From: a bacterium 1xD42-67
Lineage (GTDB): Bacteria; Bacillota; Clostridia; Oscillospirales; Oscillospiraceae
DNA: 64,000 nucleotides
Direction: 5' to 3'
Assembly (NCBI GenBank): GCA_003612335.1
Contig: RAYO01000005.1
Span: forward strand, 62,001-126,000
Position 1 is the first letter of the stretch. Every line of letters starts with the position of its first letter. Shown piece by piece: positions 7,390 through 14,542 of the stretch. The translations under genes and the position numbers were made by a program. Below the pieces are notes generated by a model. That model was not told the origin of the DNA and searched no databases. It saw only the letters and a list, made by a program, of their open reading frames with translations.

Positions 7390-8037
7390 ATGAAAAAGAC
7401 CGAGCCCGATGTGCGGGCCATCATCGAGGAACTGAAAGTGCTATATCCAGAGGGGATCTGCTCTCTGAACTACCAAAAGGACTATGAACTGTTGTTCTCC
7501 GTCCGGCTGGCCGCCCAGTGCACCGACGAGCGGGTGAACAAGGTGACCCCTGCACTCTACGCCCGCTTCCCCACATTGGAGGCGCTGGCAGAGGCAGAGA
7601 TCTCCGAGGTGGAGGAGCATATCCACTCCACCGGCTTCTTCCGGGCCAAGGCCAAGGATATCGTCCTGGCCTCTCAGATGCTGATCCGGGACTACGGCGG
7701 GCGGGTCCCTGACACTATGGAGGACCTGCTCAAGCTCCCCGGCGTGGGGCGGAAGACGGCCAACCTGATCCTGGGGGACGTGTATCATGTCCCAGGCGTG
7801 GTGGTGGCGGATACCCACTGCATCCGGATCGCCGGCCTGCTGGGCCTCACCGACGGCAGCAAGGACCCCGCCAAGGTGGAACAGCAGCTGCGGGCGGTCC
7901 TCCCTCCGGAGGAGTCCAACGACTTCTGCCACCGCATGGTCCTCCACGGCCGGGCGGTGTGCATCGCCCGCCGGCCTCAGTGCGCGTCCTGTGCCCTGCG
8001 CCCCTGGTGCGACCACTTCGCCAAAAACGGAGGATAG
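7390..8037 (+). CDS. nth: Endonuclease III (DNA glycosylase/AP lyase)
   Basis: 215 aa. The helix-hairpin-helix motif LPGVGRKTANLI (about 117-128) carries the catalytic lysine, and the catalytic aspartate lies in VVADTHCIRIAG. The C-terminus has the four-cysteine iron-sulfur loop with the family spacing C-x6-C-x2-C-x5-C (CIARRPQC..C.....C). It removes oxidised pyrimidines and nicks the abasic site in base-excision repair. ATG follows CAGGAGTGAGGACAT. It diverges from glyA. Directly after the stop begins a repeat unit and a decayed membrane gene. Confidence 0.96.
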   Translation: MKKTEPDVRAIIEELKVLYPEGICSLNYQKDYELLFSVRLAAQCTDERVNKVTPALYARFPTLEALAEAEISEVEEHIHSTGFFRAKAKDIVLASQMLIRDYGGRVPDTMEDLLKLPGVGRKTANLILGDVYHVPGVVVADTHCIRIAGLLGLTDGSKDPAKVEQQLRAVLPPEESNDFCHRMVLHGRAVCIARRPQCASCALRPWCDHFAKNGG

Positions 8038-8040
8038 ATC

Positions 8041-8070
8041 GTAGGGGGCGGCCTCTGTGCCGCTTCGTCC
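8041..8070 (+). repeat. GTAGGGGGCGG-type short repeat (copy A)
   Basis: This stretch matches 58762-58790 at about 25 of 29 positions (GTAGGGGGCGG, CTCTGTGCCGC) and shares GTAGGGG(G)CGG with the palindrome at 20229-20255. It sits immediately after nth and fuses into the remnant described next, as if its insertion truncated that gene. Confidence 0.6.
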
Positions 8071-8165
8071 CCGCGTTCTTCATAAGAGGACTGCTCTTCC
8101 TGGTCATGTCCGCCCTGTTCCGCCAGGCGGCGGAGCTGAAGGAGGACCAGGACCTGACCATTTAG
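8064..8165 (+). pseudogene. C-terminal remnant of a DUF2975-like membrane protein
   Basis: In this frame the last 33 residues before the stop read as a hydrophobic helix followed by ALFRQAAELKEDQDLTI, which closely resembles the C-terminus of DUF2975 membrane proteins (helix, then FRQ...L.E.DLTI). Upstream the frame runs into the repeat and into nth in another frame, with no start codon or other membrane helices. The rest of the gene is missing. DUF2975 genes are usually followed by a small XRE regulator; none is seen here. Homology is inferred from a short segment. Confidence 0.4.
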
Positions 8166-8176
8166 GGGGTGGGCGT

Positions 8177-8245
8177 ATGGCGATCCTGGCTGGGGTATTG
8201 GTCGTCCTGTGGTCCTTCGCGGGATCTATCATCTATGGGTGGTGA
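8177..8245 (+). CDS. Possible 22-aa hydrophobic peptide
   Basis: ATG at 8177 follows a G-rich stretch (GGGGGTGGGC) and encodes MAILAGVLVVLWSFAGSIIY plus two residues, a single membrane-spanning helix. It ends 7 nt before the next gene. It could be a small membrane peptide, a leader for the next gene, or debris of the damaged DUF2975 locus. There is no independent evidence of expression. Confidence 0.25.
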   Translation: MAILAGVLVVLWSFAGSIIYGW

Positions 8246-8252
8246 GCCTCAT

Positions 8253-8843
8253 ATGACATGGAGATGGTTTCGGAGGGTGATCTGGATCCTGCTGGCGGTG
8301 TGCGCCGGGGGTGTATTCCTGATGTGTATGATCAGCGGCAGGGGCTTCATCCTGGTGGTGGGCCAGGTGGACAGCGGGCATATGATAGGCTGCCTGCTCC
8401 TGGTCTTCCTGTTGGCCCTGTTGGCCTGGGGGGATGGAGCGATCGTGGTGTCCACAAGGGGCTGGGCGCGGGGGATCATGCTGACTGCCGCCCTGGCGGC
8501 GGAGGGGGTGGTCCTGACGGCCCTCCTGTTTTTCGGGGCTTTTTTCAGTACCAGTCCCCGATATATCCCGCTGTACGGCCCCGCCGGGGAGGTGGGGCTG
8601 GTGGTCCGGGAGGAGAGCTGGCTTTTCGAGGTCTGGGGGGAGTTCTATCTGCCCGCCGGCCCCTGCCTGCTCCGGAGCACCGGCGTGACCTATGCGGCAC
8701 ACGACTGCTGGCCTTTTTCTGACGGCCGCTGTCATGAGACAGAGTGGTCGGAGGAGAGCGTTACCGTTCACTACGATACCGGCATGGGGGAGCGGGAGAC
8801 CTGCACCATACCGTTGACAGTACGGAAGGAGGAGACGTGGTGA
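8253..8843 (+). CDS. Hypothetical membrane protein, 196 aa
   Basis: The family is not recognised. Three hydrophobic helices occur at about residues 8-28, 42-62 and 70-92, with basic residues (WRWFRR) at the N-terminus giving an inside start. The C-terminal 100 residues are polar and probably extracellular, with four cysteines (CLLRS, HDCWPF, GRCHE, ETCTI) that could form disulfides. The start at 8253 has GGTGAGC upstream; the in-frame ATG at 8169 overlaps the short upstream peptide. No operon partner is evident; a 217-nt gap with a strong hairpin follows. Confidence 0.6.
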   Translation: MTWRWFRRVIWILLAVCAGGVFLMCMISGRGFILVVGQVDSGHMIGCLLLVFLLALLAWGDGAIVVSTRGWARGIMLTAALAAEGVVLTALLFFGAFFSTSPRYIPLYGPAGEVGLVVREESWLFEVWGEFYLPAGPCLLRSTGVTYAAHDCWPFSDGRCHETEWSEESVTVHYDTGMGERETCTIPLTVRKEETW

Positions 8844-9014
8844 TCTCGGTATTCGGCTGGCTGATCCTAACGAATCCATACTGGCTGAATTGCTGTAAAG
8901 GAAAAAACATTACACCCAGATGTGCTCCTGGCCTCGTGTAAAGCAGATAGACTTTATAGATGTTCGGCCTGGGCGGCAGATGCCTTCTGGGAGACTGACT
9001 GACAAAAAGCAGGA

Positions 9015-9060
9015 AAATCTCACCTCTCCCCGTCATAGAGATAGGGGAGAGGTGAGATTT
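9015..9060 (+). promoter_or_regulatory. 17-bp perfect hairpin covering the yqfC ribosome binding site
   Basis: Left arm 9015-9031 and right arm 9044-9060 are exactly complementary with a 12-nt loop. The right arm contains GGGGAGAGGTGAG, the Shine-Dalgarno region of yqfC, and ends at the base before its ATG. In RNA the stem would hide the site. There is no U-run, so a simple terminator is unlikely. The rest of 8844-9014 shows nothing further that I can support. Confidence 0.75.
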
Positions 9061-9342
9061 ATGGACCGAAAGCCCAGGCGCTTGCGTTTTTTGGAGCGGA
9101 CTGCGGAGATGTTCGACCTGCCGGCCGACGGGGTGGCGGGGGTCCCCCGGCTGGAGCTGGTGGGGGACGGAGAGCTGCGGGTGGAGAACCACAAGGGGAT
9201 CCTGGCCTACGGCCGGGAGGAGATCCACATCAGCGGCGGGATCTTTCTGATCAAGATCTCGGGCCAGGATCTGGAGCTGCGGGCCATGACAGGGATCGAG
9301 CTGCTGATCACCGGCAAGATCGCCCAGATCGTGCTGACGTAG
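9061..9342 (+). CDS. yqfC: Sporulation protein YqfC
   Basis: 93 aa. It is a small protein with the YabP/YqfC fold pattern: basic N-terminus (MDRKPRRLRF), then MFDLPADGVAGVPRLELVGDGEL and a glycine-rich end HISGGIFLIKISGQDLEL. In Bacillus subtilis yqfC is a sigma-E (mother-cell) gene. Here, as there, it is followed by yqfD (8 nt) and then phoH, a strongly conserved Firmicute order. The start at 9061 is directly preceded by the SD-containing hairpin arm. I see no clear sigma-E promoter in the 218 nt upstream. Confidence 0.9.
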   Translation: MDRKPRRLRFLERTAEMFDLPADGVAGVPRLELVGDGELRVENHKGILAYGREEIHISGGIFLIKISGQDLELRAMTGIELLITGKIAQIVLT

Positions 9343-9350
9343 GAGGGCCC

Positions 9351-10568
9351 ATGAGGAAGCTGATGAATCTGATCCTGGGGATGGTGGAGCTGGAGGTGAC
9401 GGCCCCTTTCCCCGAGCGGCTGATCAACCTGTGTGCCCAGGCGAGGATCGATTTCTGGGCCATGGACCAGCTGGACGAGCACACGGTCCGGCTCACCATC
9501 CGGCGGTATGCTCTGGACCGGTTCCGGGCGCTGGCGGAGAGGGCGGGCTGTGAGATGGTGCGGCGGTCCAGCCGGGGACTGCCCGTTCTCCTGGGGCGGT
9601 TCCGCACCCGCTATGCCTTTTTGGCCGGGCTGCTCTTCGCCCTGTGCGCGGTGGGCTTCCTGTCCCGCTTCGTGCTGACGGTGGAGGTCACCGGCAACGA
9701 GAAGATCCCCGCCGCAGTGATCCTGAGCCAGGTGCGGCAGCTGGGGGTGCGCCCTGGGGCCTATGGCCCTGACCTGGACTGCCGGCATCTGGCCGAGGAG
9801 CTGATATTGAAGGTGGATGGTCTGTCCTGGGCGGCGATCAACCTCCACGGCACCCGGGCGGAGGTGATCGTCCGGGAGGCGGTGGAGGTGCCGGAGCGGC
9901 TGGACGAGTCGGGCTGGTCCCATGTGGTGGCGGAGGCCGACGGGATCGTCACCCACATCGAGCCGGAGCGGGGAGACGCCATGGTCCAGGACGGGGACGT
10001 GGTGGCCAAGGGGGACGTGCTGATCTCCGGGACGGTCACGATGGAGCCCCCTCTGTACAGCGGCCTGCCTGAGCGGTATTATCAGACCCATGCCCGGGGG
10101 CGGGTCTGGGCCAGGACCTGGCGGGTGCTCACCGCCGTCATCCCCCTGGAGACCACAGTGAAGGACTACACTGGAGAGGAGAAGAGCGCATGGTCTCTGG
10201 ATATTTTTGGGAGGCGGATCAAAATTTTTGGAAGTACTAGTATTTCCTGGCCGATGTATGATAAAATGACCACAGTACACCAAGCGTCCATCCCCGGCCG
10301 GGGCCCGCTGCCCCTGTCCCTGGAGCGGGAGGATCTTCGGGAGTACCGGCCCCGCACCGTCCAGGTGGACCAGGCCGCCGCCCAGGCCCTGCTGGAGGAG
10401 CAGCTGCTCAAGCAGCTGGACGTCCTCATCGGTGAGGACGGGGAGACGGAATCCACCCAGTTCTCCGCCCGGGTGTCCGGCGGACGGCTGGAGGTCACCC
10501 TCACCGCCCAGTGTCTGGAGGAGATCGGTGAGGAGCGGCCGGGGACGGAACAGATCCCAGAGGGATGA
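9351..10568 (+). CDS. yqfD: Sporulation protein YqfD
   Basis: 405 aa. It has an N-terminal cytosolic domain (about 1-85), one membrane helix (about 89-106), and a large external domain with repeated FtsQ/POTRA-like elements (VEVTGNEKIPAAVILSQVRQ; LDCRHLAEELILKVDGLSWA). This matches YqfD, a mother-cell membrane protein of sporulation with unknown biochemical role. It starts 8 nt after yqfC. A short AT-rich patch at about 10195-10260 stands out from the GC-rich surroundings but keeps the frame open (IFGRRIKIFGST). Confidence 0.9.
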   Translation: MRKLMNLILGMVELEVTAPFPERLINLCAQARIDFWAMDQLDEHTVRLTIRRYALDRFRALAERAGCEMVRRSSRGLPVLLGRFRTRYAFLAGLLFALCAVGFLSRFVLTVEVTGNEKIPAAVILSQVRQLGVRPGAYGPDLDCRHLAEELILKVDGLSWAAINLHGTRAEVIVREAVEVPERLDESGWSHVVAEADGIVTHIEPERGDAMVQDGDVVAKGDVLISGTVTMEPPLYSGLPERYYQTHARGRVWARTWRVLTAVIPLETTVKDYTGEEKSAWSLDIFGRRIKIFGSTSISWPMYDKMTTVHQASIPGRGPLPLSLEREDLREYRPRTVQVDQAAAQALLEEQLLKQLDVLIGEDGETESTQFSARVSGGRLEVTLTAQCLEEIGEERPGTEQIPEG

Positions 10569-10640
10569 GGCCCTTTGGGAAGGGGGGCTGGACGGCCGCC
10601 CTATGAATACTTCGATCGAGCAAGGAGAGATCATCCACTT

Positions 10641-11618
10641 ATGACAGAACAGACCATCAGCTTAGAGCGTTTGGAGGAGACCATCAACGTGTTCGGCTCC
10701 TTCGACGAGAACATCCGGATCATCGAACACGAGATGGGGGTCACAGTGGTGAGCCGGGACTCCATGCTCAAGGTGGCGGGGGAGGACCCGGAGGGGGTCA
10801 TGTACGCCGTCAAGGCCATCGAGAATCTGATGGGCCTGGCCTCCAAGGGGGAGGTCATCAACGAGCAGAACGTGCGCTATATCGTCCAGCTGGTGAAGGA
10901 GGGGCGGGAGAGCCAGATCCCCCAGCTGGCGGGGGATGTGATCTGCGTCACCGCCAAGGGCAAGCCGATCAAGGCCAAGACCCTGGGGCAGAAGAAGTAT
11001 GTGGAGGCCATCAAGGACAACGTGGTCACCGTGGGGGTGGGCCCCGCCGGTACAGGCAAGACCTATCTGGCGGTGGCCGCCGCCGTGGCCGCGTTCCGGG
11101 CCAAGGAGATCAACCGGATCATCCTCACCCGCCCGGCGGTGGAGGCAGGGGAGCGGCTGGGCTTCCTCCCCGGCGACCTCCAGTCCAAGGTGGACCCCTA
11201 CCTGCGGCCCCTGTACGACGCCCTCTTCGAGATGCTGGGCCCGGAGACCTATCAGAAGTATCTGGAGCGGGGGAACATCGAGGTGGCCCCTCTGGCCTAT
11301 ATGCGGGGCCGCACTCTGGACGACTCCTTCATCATCCTGGACGAGGCCCAGAACACCTCCCGGGAGCAGATGAAGATGTTCCTTACCCGCCTGGGCTTTG
11401 GGTCCAAGATCGTCATCACCGGCGACATCACCCAGATCGACCTGCCCGCCGACAAGGTGTCCGGCCTGCGGGAGGCCATGCGGGTGCTCAAGGGGGTGGA
11501 GGACATCGCCATCCTCCGGCTGGGGGAGTCCGACGTGGTCCGCCACGCCCTGGTCCAGCGGATCATCAAGGCCTATGAGGTGGACGAGGACCGGCGGAAC
11601 AAAAAGGACAGGCGCTAA
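10641..11618 (+). CDS. phoH: PhoH-family ATPase
   Basis: 325 aa. The Walker A motif GPAGTGKTYLAV lies near residue 138 and Walker B FIILDEAQN near residue 232, followed by ITGDITQIDLP. The N-terminal about 100 residues form the KH-like domain of the long PhoH/YbeZ proteins. These act with YbeY in RNA metabolism; here no ybeY follows, unlike the usual order. The start at 10641 is preceded by AAGGAGAG; an in-frame GTG/ATG region at 10575 overlaps intergenic sequence. It probably belongs to the yqfCD transcription unit. Confidence 0.93.
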   Translation: MTEQTISLERLEETINVFGSFDENIRIIEHEMGVTVVSRDSMLKVAGEDPEGVMYAVKAIENLMGLASKGEVINEQNVRYIVQLVKEGRESQIPQLAGDVICVTAKGKPIKAKTLGQKKYVEAIKDNVVTVGVGPAGTGKTYLAVAAAVAAFRAKEINRIILTRPAVEAGERLGFLPGDLQSKVDPYLRPLYDALFEMLGPETYQKYLERGNIEVAPLAYMRGRTLDDSFIILDEAQNTSREQMKMFLTRLGFGSKIVITGDITQIDLPADKVSGLREAMRVLKGVEDIAILRLGESDVVRHALVQRIIKAYEVDEDRRNKKDRR

Positions 11619-11797
11619 TATTCCCGCAGACATTCCAAGAGCAGCTGGATCCCCAGCTGGAGGCCGCGGTAGAAGGTCCACATGCTGTGGCCCGTCACAG
11701 GGTCCTCCCTCAGGGCCTCGGGCCAAAAGTCGGGATTCGGGCCGGGGATCATGCTGCGGTAGAGCAGTTCTACGATAAAGGGGATCTCGTCGTGCAT
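11615..11797 (-). CDS. Small acidic protein controlled by a divergent XRE regulator, 60 aa
   Basis: The family is not recognised. The peptide MHDEIPFIVELLYRSMIPGP continues to WPEALREDPVTGHSMWTFYRG and ends LLLECLREY; it is soluble and helical. AAAGGAGG lies 8 nt before ATG. A consensus promoter (TTGACA, 17 nt, TATGAT) at 11833-11861 reads towards it and carries two copies of a 15-bp repeat, so it is probably repressed by the divergent XRE protein. The 3' end overlaps the phoH 3' end by 4 nt. A short phage or mobile-element-type accessory protein is possible. Confidence 0.65.
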   Translation of the reverse strand: MHDEIPFIVELLYRSMIPGPNPDFWPEALREDPVTGHSMWTFYRGLQLGIQLLLECLREY

Positions 11798-11814
11798 GTC
11801 GTCTTCCTCCTTTT

Positions 11815-11861
11815 ACACATATTACTGCGCATATCATAGCACACATATTAGTGCGTGTCAA
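11815..11861 (-). promoter_or_regulatory. Promoter with duplicated 15-bp operator (XRE-controlled)
   Basis: Minus strand: -35 TTGACA (11856-11861), exact 17-nt spacer, -10 TATGAT (11833-11838). The direct repeat ACACATATTAsTGCG occurs at 11815-11829 and 11841-11855 (14 of 15 identical, 26 bp centre to centre). One copy fills the -35/-10 spacer and the other covers the start point. Binding by the adjacent XRE protein would block this promoter. Confidence 0.75.
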
Positions 11862-11872
11862 GGGGGAGCGAT

Positions 11873-12085
11873 ATGTTTTCTGAACGGATCCGTATACTGC
11901 GGAAAGAGCGCGGTCTGACCCAGGTCGAGGTGGCGAAAGCGGTAGAGATGTCTGCCCGAGGGTATCAGGACCTGGAGTTGGGCGTGATGCCCCGGTCGGA
12001 CAAGCTGTTGGCGATCGCGGAGTTCTATCAAGTGTCTATCGACTGGCTCATGGGCCGGACAGACCAGCGGGAGATCAGCCGCTGA
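11873..12085 (+). CDS. XRE-family (Cro/CI-like) regulator, 70 aa
   Basis: This is a single helix-turn-helix domain. RILRKERGLTQVEVAKAVEM is helices 1-2, ARGYQDLELG the recognition region, and LLAIAEFYQVSIDWLMGR the closing helix of the HTH_3 fold. AAGGGGGAG lies 5-6 nt before the chosen ATG. It diverges from the 60-aa gene, and the operator repeats between them are the likely targets. The short intergenic distance leaves the XRE gene's own promoter overlapping the same repeats, so autoregulation is likely. Confidence 0.88.
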   Translation: MFSERIRILRKERGLTQVEVAKAVEMSARGYQDLELGVMPRSDKLLAIAEFYQVSIDWLMGRTDQREISR

Positions 12086-12107
12086 GCGCGGGGGAGGTGT
12101 GGCAGCG

Positions 12108-12677
12108 ATGAAAAAGTGGAGATCGTTCCTGTTCATGGGAGGGATCGTCCTCCTGATCCTGGCCGGGGCGGCGGCCTGGACGGCGGTGCAGGGGCTGATG
12201 GAGCTGCGTCCCGCCGGCGACTATGAGGACGCGGGGACCCGCACCTTCTATCCCCGCCGGGTCCTGCCCGTCCAGGTGTCCAGTTCCGGCTACAACGGCC
12301 GGGGCCGGCGGACCGAGCGGACCAGGACGGCATACATGGTGTATTACCGGGCGGCGGACGGCAGCGGCTATGAGTGGCGGGACGAGGTGCCCACCCGCAA
12401 GGCGGGCCAGGATATCGTGGACGACAAGGTCGCGGTCGAGCGGCGGGTGCTCCGGATCCCCGCCGACGGGACCTACATCACGGTGGAGCCGGATCAGACC
12501 GCAGAGAGCTACACCGCCGGACTGCGGACCTGGTATGTCGTGTGTCTGGGGGCAGGAGGGAGCTATCTCCTGATCTATGGGGGGGCGTGGTGCTTCCTCC
12601 TGCTGTCCCGGCGGAGGCGGGGGGAGGCGCACCCGGGGCGTGCGCCCTACCCCTGGGAAAGACAGGAACGGCCCTGA
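12108..12677 (+). CDS. Hypothetical two-helix membrane protein, 189 aa
   Basis: A membrane helix spans about residues 6-27, an extracytoplasmic region of about 115 residues follows, and a second helix lies near 148-172, with RRRR just after it on the inside. This layout resembles DUF3592-type proteins, but I cannot confirm the family. The central part contains the YMVYYRAADGSGYEWRDEVP segment, beta-rich in appearance. GGGGGAGGTG lies about 7 nt before the chosen ATG (an earlier ATG at 12099 is possible). It follows the XRE gene by 22 nt and may be co-transcribed. Confidence 0.6.
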   Translation: MKKWRSFLFMGGIVLLILAGAAAWTAVQGLMELRPAGDYEDAGTRTFYPRRVLPVQVSSSGYNGRGRRTERTRTAYMVYYRAADGSGYEWRDEVPTRKAGQDIVDDKVAVERRVLRIPADGTYITVEPDQTAESYTAGLRTWYVVCLGAGGSYLLIYGGAWCFLLLSRRRRGEAHPGRAPYPWERQERP

Positions 12678-12705
12678 GGATCTCCGATCCCCAGGGCCGG
12701 GCGCG

Positions 12706-14223
12706 TCAGTGTCTCAGATATCTGGGCGGGCGGTACTGCAGTGCCTCGGCCAGGTGGGCGGGCTGGATCTCCCCGCCCCCCTCCAGGTCGGCGATGGTGC
12801 GGGCCACCCGCAGGATCCGGTCGTAGCTCCGGGCGGTGAGGCCCATGCGGTCGAAGGCCCCCTTCATCAGCCGCTGGCAGTCCTGGTCCAGGGCGCAGGA
12901 CCGGTCCAGGGCCTCCCGGCCCAGCTGGGCGTTGCAGGGGGCGCCAGTGTCTTTCTGGCGGGCGGTCTGGAGGGCCCGGGCGGCGTCTACCCGCTCCTTC
13001 ACCTGGGCGGAGGATTCCGCCCGCTCCCGCTGGGCCAGTTCGTCGAATTCCAGGGGGGACACCTCCACGAAGAGGTCCAGCCGGTCCAGCAGGGGGCCGG
13101 AGAGGCGGGAGAGATACCGTTTCACCTCCGCCTCGGTACACCGGCACCGGCCGGAGGGGTGGCCGTACCAGCCGCACCGGCAGGGGTTCATGGCGCACAC
13201 CAGCATGAAGCGGCTGGGGTAGGTGACCGTGCCCGCCGCCCGGGAGATCTGGACCTGGCCGTCCTCCAGGGGCTGGCGCAGCACCTCCAGCACCTCCTTG
13301 GGGAACTCGGGCAGTTCGTCCAGAAAGAGGACCCCGTTGTGGGCCAGGGAGATCTCCCCCGGCCGGGGGTTGGAGCCGCCTCCGGCCATGCCGGTGGAGG
13401 AGACGGTGTGGTGGGGAGCGCGGAAGGGCCGCAGGGCGATGAGGGGCTGCTTGGCGCTGGTCTGGCCCATGACGGAGTGGATCTCGGTACATTCCAGGGC
13501 CTCCTGCCGGGTCATATCGGGGAGGATCCCAGGCAGACGGCGGGCCAGCATGGACTTGCCCGTCCCCGGCGGTCCGGACATGAGGACAGAGTGCCCCCCG
13601 GCGGCGGCGATCTCCAGGGCCCGCTTCACCTGCTCCTGGCCCTTCACCTCTGCCAGGTCGGGACAGTGGACGGCGGCTGTCCCCGGCGTCCAGGGCGGGG
13701 CAGGGGGGATGGGCTCTGCCACGGAGAGGTGGCGGACCAGTTGGGCCACGTCCCGGACGGGATAGACGGCGGGCCCCTCCGCCAGGGTGGCTTCGGGGGC
13801 GTTCTCCTCCGGGACATACAGGGCGGAGATCCCCTCCCGCTTGGCGGCCAGGGCCATGGACAGCATCCCGGCGCAGGGCCGCAGCTGTCCGGAGAGGGAC
13901 AGCTCCCCCAAAAAGGCACAGTCCCCGTCTGGGAGCATGATCTGTCCGCCGGCGGCCAGGATGCCGACCAGCATGGGCAGGTCATAGAGGGTCCCCACCT
14001 TTTTCAGGTGGGCAGGGGCCAGATTGACGGTGATCCGGCTGACAGGGAAGGTGAAGCCGCAGTTCTTGATGGCGGAGCGCACCCGCTCCCGGGCCTCGTT
14101 GACGGCGGCGTCTGGCAGACCTACCACAGTGAAAGCGGGCAGCCCGCCGGACAGGTCGCATTCAGCGGCCACCGGATAGCCGGTGACTCCCTGGAGCCCC
14201 AGAGAACGGATCGATCGTACCAT
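12706..14223 (-). CDS. comM: YifB/ComM family Mg-chelatase-like AAA+ ATPase
   Basis: 505 aa. The N-terminal Lon-like/ChlI domain (about 1-170) shows GLPAFTVVGLPDAAVNEARERV. The ATPase has Walker A GPPGTGKSMLARRLPGI and Walker B VLFLDELPEF. A cysteine-rich insert (CAMNPCRCGWYGHP..RCRC) and a C-terminal Mg-chelatase domain follow. ComM is a helicase that promotes branch migration during natural transformation; many non-competent bacteria also carry it. The start at 14223 has AGGAGG upstream; the longer frame lacks one. It is a single gene with its own sigma-A promoter. The comF-like gene at the left edge is another competence-type gene. Confidence 0.93.
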   Translation of the reverse strand: MVRSIRSLGLQGVTGYPVAAECDLSGGLPAFTVVGLPDAAVNEARERVRSAIKNCGFTFPVSRITVNLAPAHLKKVGTLYDLPMLVGILAAGGQIMLPDGDCAFLGELSLSGQLRPCAGMLSMALAAKREGISALYVPEENAPEATLAEGPAVYPVRDVAQLVRHLSVAEPIPPAPPWTPGTAAVHCPDLAEVKGQEQVKRALEIAAAGGHSVLMSGPPGTGKSMLARRLPGILPDMTRQEALECTEIHSVMGQTSAKQPLIALRPFRAPHHTVSSTGMAGGGSNPRPGEISLAHNGVLFLDELPEFPKEVLEVLRQPLEDGQVQISRAAGTVTYPSRFMLVCAMNPCRCGWYGHPSGRCRCTEAEVKRYLSRLSGPLLDRLDLFVEVSPLEFDELAQRERAESSAQVKERVDAARALQTARQKDTGAPCNAQLGREALDRSCALDQDCQRLMKGAFDRMGLTARSYDRILRVARTIADLEGGGEIQPAHLAEALQYRPPRYLRH

Positions 14224-14317
14224 ATCCTGACCTCCTGACAGATCTTGCCGCGGTCCGAGAGGACCGCTGGCGCCGTCCTCTTCCGGGAACGGGGAAGGGA
14301 TTTCGTTCGTCACCCCT

Positions 14318-14346
14318 ATTGTAACGGCTGTTTGGAAAAAAAGCAA
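14318..14346 (-). promoter_or_regulatory. Sigma-A promoter of the yifB/comM gene
   Basis: Minus strand TTGCTT (14341-14346), 17-nt spacer, TACAAT (14318-14323), about 95 nt upstream of the ATG. Confidence 0.65.
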
Positions 14347-14433
14347 CAGCTGTCGGAGCGGGAGATCCCCAAAATGTGAGAGGATAGGGGGGCGCGGCTG
14401 GAAAACCTTGTGCAAAACGCCATAGCGCTGTAC

Positions 14434-14492
14434 TTGAAAGCTGTGGTGCGGCGTGCTAAGATAAAGGACAGAGGGGGCCCCCTCTGTCCTTT
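14434..14492 (+). promoter_or_regulatory. Promoter followed immediately by a 30-bp perfect palindrome
   Basis: TTGAAA (14434-14439), 17-nt spacer and TAAGAT (14457-14462) form a promoter for the lipoprotein gene. The next base begins a perfect 30-bp palindrome, 14463-14492 (AAAGGACAGAGGGGG and its complement). It covers the start point and can fold as a 5' RNA stem. It could be an operator or a stability element; no U-run follows beyond TTT. Confidence 0.7.
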
Positions 14493-14542
14493 GATCTCAT
14501 CAAAGGAGGAGCCCCTCGAAAAATGAAATGGGAGGAAGTAAT

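Noticed and set aside
12577-14238. 553-codon plus-strand open frame opposite yifB/comM
   Set aside because: The minus-strand gene has complete AAA+ motifs; the plus-strand product is a Gly/Gln-rich shadow.
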